In this document: piece after piece, positions 14,388 through 16,776 of the stretch | How positions within the stretch are numbered: position 1 is the stretch's first letter | How the letters are laid out: each line of letters opens with the position of its first letter | DNA from: Planctomycetota bacterium | GTDB taxonomy: Bacteria > Planctomycetota > Planctomycetia > Gemmatales > Gemmataceae | NCBI GenBank assembly: GCA_018970845.1 | Contig: JAGWVO010000029.1 | Location: forward strand, 1 to 16,776 | Reading direction: 5' to 3' | DNA: 16,776 bases | Translations under genes and position numbers: made by a program | The notes under the pieces: model-generated | What the model saw: only the letters and a program-made list of their open reading frames with translations | Told to the model about the DNA's origin: nothing | The model's database searches: none

Positions 14388-15117
14388 TTCCTGGTTGCTG
14401 ACATGGACCACCTACGGCACCGGGCTGCCGAGAGACGAGCGTGGCTTTGTCGGGAATGTGGTGGAGAGTGTGCAGGGGAACCCGCCGACTGGCGTCGGCG
14501 GCTCGAAGGCCGCCTCACCCAATGTTGTGCCGACAGTTCAAGCCGACTGTGATGGTGAGCCACAAGGGCACTCGATTCGAGCCACCGACGCGAGTGGGTT
14601 AAAGGATGAAGCACCGCCGGCCAAAACGATTCGAGCCGCCGACGCGAGTCGGCGGGTCACCCACAACCTCCCCGGCACCCCCTATGATCGCGCGATGCCC
14701 GGGCTTCGGCACCATGCGCTTCAACAAATGCGGGGTGAGCCGGTTTGGCTCGACCTCCCGCAAGTCAGTCTGTTTCTTGAGGAGGCCCGCCGGGTGGCGA
14801 AGTTCAGGAGTTGGCCGCTTCACGCCGTCGCCGTCATGGCGAACCATGCGCACCTGGTGGTGACGGCGCCCAAGGGTGTTCCCGGAGAACGGCTTTTGCA
14901 AGAATTCAAAAGTTACGGCTCACGCAAGCTGAACCGCCGGTTCGGCAAGCGCGAATCGGGAACCTGGTGGACCAAGTCCGGTTCCACCCGGGTGCTGTCG
15001 CACGAGAAGGCCCTGCGTTCAGCGGTGGAATATGTGCGCAACCAGCACAGGCCCCTGGCTCTTTGGATCTCTGAAAAGTTCGAACCGACGGGACCGAACG
15101 AACGGGAAAAAGCGTAA
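14377..15117 (+). CDS. REP-associated tyrosine transposase (RAYT, Y1 family)
   Basis: A Y1/HUH transposase of the REP-associated group (246 aa), which nicks and joins single-stranded DNA at REP palindromes. It opens with LLTWTTYGTGLPRDERGFVG, typical of the group. HAH at 157-159 (VAVMANHAHLVV) is the HUH metal site and Tyr180 in LLQEFKSYGSRK is the probable nucleophile; GTWWTKSGSTRVL and AVEYVRNQHRPL are conserved after it. Residues ~30-95 differ from the usual short linker: they are an insertion made of three REP palindromes read in frame (NPPTGVGGSK, SIRATDASG, IRAADASRR). The catalytic parts look intact, so it may still work. The stop codon overlaps a fourth REP. The ATG at 14377 has only a weak GGGT before it. 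Confidence 0.88.
   Translation: MESDSWLLTWTTYGTGLPRDERGFVGNVVESVQGNPPTGVGGSKAASPNVVPTVQADCDGEPQGHSIRATDASGLKDEAPPAKTIRAADASRRVTHNLPGTPYDRAMPGLRHHALQQMRGEPVWLDLPQVSLFLEEARRVAKFRSWPLHAVAVMANHAHLVVTAPKGVPGERLLQEFKSYGSRKLNRRFGKRESGTWWTKSGSTRVLSHEKALRSAVEYVRNQHRPLALWISEKFEPTGPNEREKA
14479..14507 (+). repeat. REP palindrome inside the RAYT gene (forward)
   Basis: CCGCCGAC-TGGC-GTCGGCGG, a perfect 8-bp stem with 4-nt loop (14482-14501), flanked by AACC on the left and CTCGAA on the right. It is read in frame as NPPTGVGGSK. Same form as the copy at 15116. Confidence 0.85.
14576..14600 (-). repeat. Degenerate REP inside the RAYT gene (reverse)
   Basis: TTCGAGCCACCGACGCGAGTGGGTT is the reverse-orientation REP with a shortened right arm and two changes. 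Flank TTCGAG is kept. Read in frame within SIRATDASG. Confidence 0.65.
14630..14657 (-). repeat. REP palindrome inside the RAYT gene (reverse)
   Basis: CCGCCGAC-GCGA-GTCGGCGG (14636-14655) is a perfect 8-bp stem, preceded by TTCGAG, so it is the reverse complement form of the copies at 14479 and 15116. Read in frame as IRAADASRR. Confidence 0.85.
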
Positions 15118-15144
15118 CCCGCCGACCGGCGTCGGCGGCTCGAA
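15116..15144 (+). repeat. REP palindrome overlapping the RAYT stop codon
   Basis: CCGCCGAC-CGGC-GTCGGCGG (15119-15138), preceded by AACC and followed by CTCGAA. The last two bases of the TAA stop codon (15115-15117) are part of the REP flank. It is nearly identical to the copy at 14479. Confidence 0.85.
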
Positions 15145-15187
15145 AAAGCGGTAGATTAAAGCGCCAAATTCAATAATCCCCCAATGA

Positions 15188-15207
15188 CCGACGGCGCAAG
15201 CCGTCGG
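15188..15207 (-). repeat. Second palindrome type, copy 1 (GCAA loop)
   Basis: CCGACGGC-GCAA-GCCGTCGG, a perfect 8-bp stem around a GNRA-type loop, followed by GTTGTT and preceded by CCCCAATG. A near copy starts 79 nt later at 15267. Confidence 0.8.
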
Positions 15208-15266
15208 GTTGTTCCCAACCAACCATGGCGTCGGCGGCTCCAGCTCAGCCAACCCCCAATGGCGAG

Positions 15267-15286
15267 CCGACGGCGCAAGCCGTCGG
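15267..15286 (-). repeat. Second palindrome type, copy 2 (GCAA loop)
   Basis: Identical 20-bp core to the copy at 15188, again followed by GTTGTT and preceded (a few bases away) by CCCCAATGG. It ends the REP cluster next to the AT-rich leader. Confidence 0.8.
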
Positions 15287-15433
15287 GTTGTTGCCGACAA
15301 TAATCATCAAAATGTCTATACGACACCTGAAAATATGAAGAAATCCACTTAATTAAATTTGTGGTGTGATTATTTTGATGAAGTTTTGGTTAATCTTGCC
15401 GCTCTTCTATTGAGCGTCCAGCTTACCAGTGTC

Positions 15434-15490
15434 AACTCGTTATGGTGGTTTATTTTTGGCCATCGCCGCTGATAGTCTCGATAACGAGTT
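15434..15490. promoter_or_regulatory. Inverted repeat in the leader of the surface protein gene
   Basis: AACTCGTTAT (15434-15443) and ATAACGAGTT (15481-15490) are perfect 10-bp reverse complements separated by 37 nt, and the right arm ends 7 nt before the ATG at 15498. In mRNA they could pair and hide the start site; as DNA they could be two operator half-sites. No other ribosome binding site is visible there. Confidence 0.45.
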
Positions 15491-15497
15491 AAATCCT

Positions 15498-16776
15498 ATG
15501 CGTGGCACCAACCGTTCCCGTCAAATTCGAAAATTCATCCTTGAGCAACTTGAGGAGAGGTGTCAACCCGCGGCATTCACGCCCGGGAATCTAGTGGTTG
15601 AGAGAATAGGTGATGGCACCACTACCTTGTCTTCGGTTGCCTCCGCGGTTTCCATTGTTGAATATTCCACCGCGGGCGGTAGTGCTCAACAAACCATCAA
15701 TCTTCCAACCACTGGCAGCAATCAGGTGACCGACTCGGGTACGGCTACTTCGGCTGGCTACCTCAACTCATATGGGGCGTACCTTGCCGTTCCCGGCTAC
15801 AACGCGGCTGCTGGAACCGCTGGCGTCGCTAGCTCAAATGTCAAGGTGGGGACCGCCATCGGCGTCGATGGAAATGTCGCCTCGAGAACATTGTTCCCAA
15901 CAGGTGGACCGACGGGAACTCCCCCTTCACCCTTTTCAGGCAATAACTTCCGAAGCATGATTGCGACGGGATCCAACACTTTTTATGCCACGGGCAATTC
16001 GAGTGGTTCGCCCAACACGGGTGGTGCCTGGTATTACAATGGATCGGCTTTCACGCAAATCAGCGATACCACTACTGGCCAACCGACCAATCTTCGCAAT
16101 GTGGAAATTTACAACAATCAGCTATATGTTTCATCTTCAACTGGATCATTTCTCGGAATCAGTTCCATAGGCACGGGCCTTCCGACAACTGGAAGCCAGA
16201 CCGCCACCCTTCAAATTAACATGGGCACCGGGGGCAGCCCGTATGGATTCTTGATGTTTGACACCAACAATGACTCGACCCTCGACCTCGCTTACATCGC
16301 TGATGACAGGACCGCGGTTGGCGGTGGATTGCAAAAATGGACCTTTAACGGGACATCGTGGTCGAATTCCTGGGCGCTGCTTGTCAACGGGTCCAATAGC
16401 CTGAGCAGCACAGCAGGTACCGGTTTTGCGGGATTGCGAGGTTTGGCCGGCAGTTATTCAAGCGGGGTCGCCACGCTTTACGCCACCACCACCGAAACCA
16501 CGAACAACAGGGTGATCCAGATTGTCGATTCGGGCACGACACCGACAACGGCCACCGTCGTGGCCACTGCTGGTGCCAATTATGTTTTCCGGGGACTCGA
16601 TTTCGCGCCAGACGGCACACCCCCCGTCATCAATTCCATCACGCGCCTCTCCGGCGCGATCAACCCCACCAACACCTCCTCCGCGCAGTTCACCGTCACC
16701 TTCAGCGAGGCGGTCTCGGGAGTCGACGCCAGCGACTTCGCCATGGATGTTGCCGGTATCACCGGCGCCACGATCA
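15498..16776 (+). CDS. Secreted planctomycete surface protein with Ig-like domain, partial
   Basis: The frame opened by the ATG at 15498 stays open to the window edge (426 codons seen), so the C-terminus is missing. The N-terminus MRGTNRSRQIRKFILEQLEE followed by RCQPA has the LE-x-LE-(D/E)-R pattern found at the start of many large planctomycete extracellular proteins. It is followed by a long Thr/Ser/Gly/Asn-rich beta-type part without a named domain (about 27-370), containing GAWYYNGSAFTQISDTTTG and repeated YATG/YATT-like strands that suggest a propeller. From about residue 372 (TPPVINSITRLSG, FTVTFSEAVSGVDASDF) it becomes a bacterial Ig-like domain; such domains usually come in series. 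The first part is less GC-rich than neighbouring genes. The start has no Shine-Dalgarno and lies just after an inverted repeat. Confidence 0.85.
   Translation, partial: MRGTNRSRQIRKFILEQLEERCQPAAFTPGNLVVERIGDGTTTLSSVASAVSIVEYSTAGGSAQQTINLPTTGSNQVTDSGTATSAGYLNSYGAYLAVPGYNAAAGTAGVASSNVKVGTAIGVDGNVASRTLFPTGGPTGTPPSPFSGNNFRSMIATGSNTFYATGNSSGSPNTGGAWYYNGSAFTQISDTTTGQPTNLRNVEIYNNQLYVSSSTGSFLGISSIGTGLPTTGSQTATLQINMGTGGSPYGFLMFDTNNDSTLDLAYIADDRTAVGGGLQKWTFNGTSWSNSWALLVNGSNSLSSTAGTGFAGLRGLAGSYSSGVATLYATTTETTNNRVIQIVDSGTTPTTATVVATAGANYVFRGLDFAPDGTPPVINSITRLSGAINPTNTSSAQFTVTFSEAVSGVDASDFAMDVAGITGATI

Larger units (their letters stand above)
15118..15497. other. Gap between RAYT and surface protein genes
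   Basis: Positions 15118-15300 are filled with REP-type palindromes (listed separately), including a right-half REP fragment at 15227-15240 (GGCGTCGGCGGCTC). From 15301 the sequence turns clearly AT-richer and holds no open frame of note. It ends in the inverted repeat arms at 15434-15443 and 15481-15490 just before the start of the surface protein gene, and should contain that gene's promoter; no -35/-10 pair is convincing. Confidence 0.5.

Noticed and set aside
14377..15117. RAYT as a pseudogene because of the internal repeats
   Set aside because: The frame is uninterrupted and the HUH histidines, catalytic Tyr and conserved C-terminal motifs are all present.
15116..15286. CRISPR repeats
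   Set aside because: The palindromes occur in both orientations, irregularly spaced, partly inside a RAYT gene; they are REP elements.

Overview
The window reads as chromosomal DNA from a planctomycete, possibly of the Gemmatales/Isosphaerales kind. That is an inference from four things: GC-rich coding DNA, two DUF1080 proteins, a fused dehydrogenase-like/HEAT/c-heme protein of the Pirellula/Verrucomicrobium type, and a large secreted protein whose N-terminus carries the planctomycete-style LEQLEERCQPA motif. Most of the confidently named proteins have export signals, so the core of the window serves the periplasm or cell surface.

Left part (1-1850, + strand): a poorly defined stretch is followed by a small basic protein (489-803) and a divergent sigma-70-like protein (1150-1845). 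The sigma-like gene ends in a perfect 24-bp palindrome (1807-1830), between two convergent genes. Next comes a minus-strand run, read from 6370 down to 1864: a LamG-like lectin fold protein, a DUF1579-like protein, a dipeptidyl-peptidase IV type S9 peptidase and a DUF1080 protein. All four have signal peptides and the gaps are 34, 28 and 113 nt, so this is probably one operon for handling extracellular peptides and glycans.

Middle (6484-8863, + strand): a doubtful 59-aa ORF, a Tat-exported protein of unknown function with five cysteines in a zinc-ribbon-like spacing, a second DUF1080 protein, and a short HAD-like protein. Then come about 3.6 copies of a ~70-bp degenerate tandem repeat, of which at least two can fold into hairpins (8898-9150). 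A small three-gene module follows: HTH-like protein, second sigma-70-like protein, and a short protein resembling the first (9334-10661).

Right part: the large PVC-type dehydrogenase/cytochrome c protein (10764-13658) overlaps at its 3' end a four-helix membrane protein on the other strand. Beyond it lies a decayed scrap of a type I restriction HsdM methylase, then a RAYT (REP-associated tyrosine transposase). Three REP palindromes sit inside the RAYT reading frame and a fourth overlaps its stop codon, with a small cluster of further palindromes downstream. After an AT-richer leader with a long inverted repeat, a secreted Ig-like-domain protein starts at 15498 and runs off the window end.

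The least explained and most interesting parts are the two sigma-like genes with their small partners, the invasion of the RAYT gene by its presumed own REPs, the ~70-bp structured repeat array, and the in-frame 24-bp palindrome.
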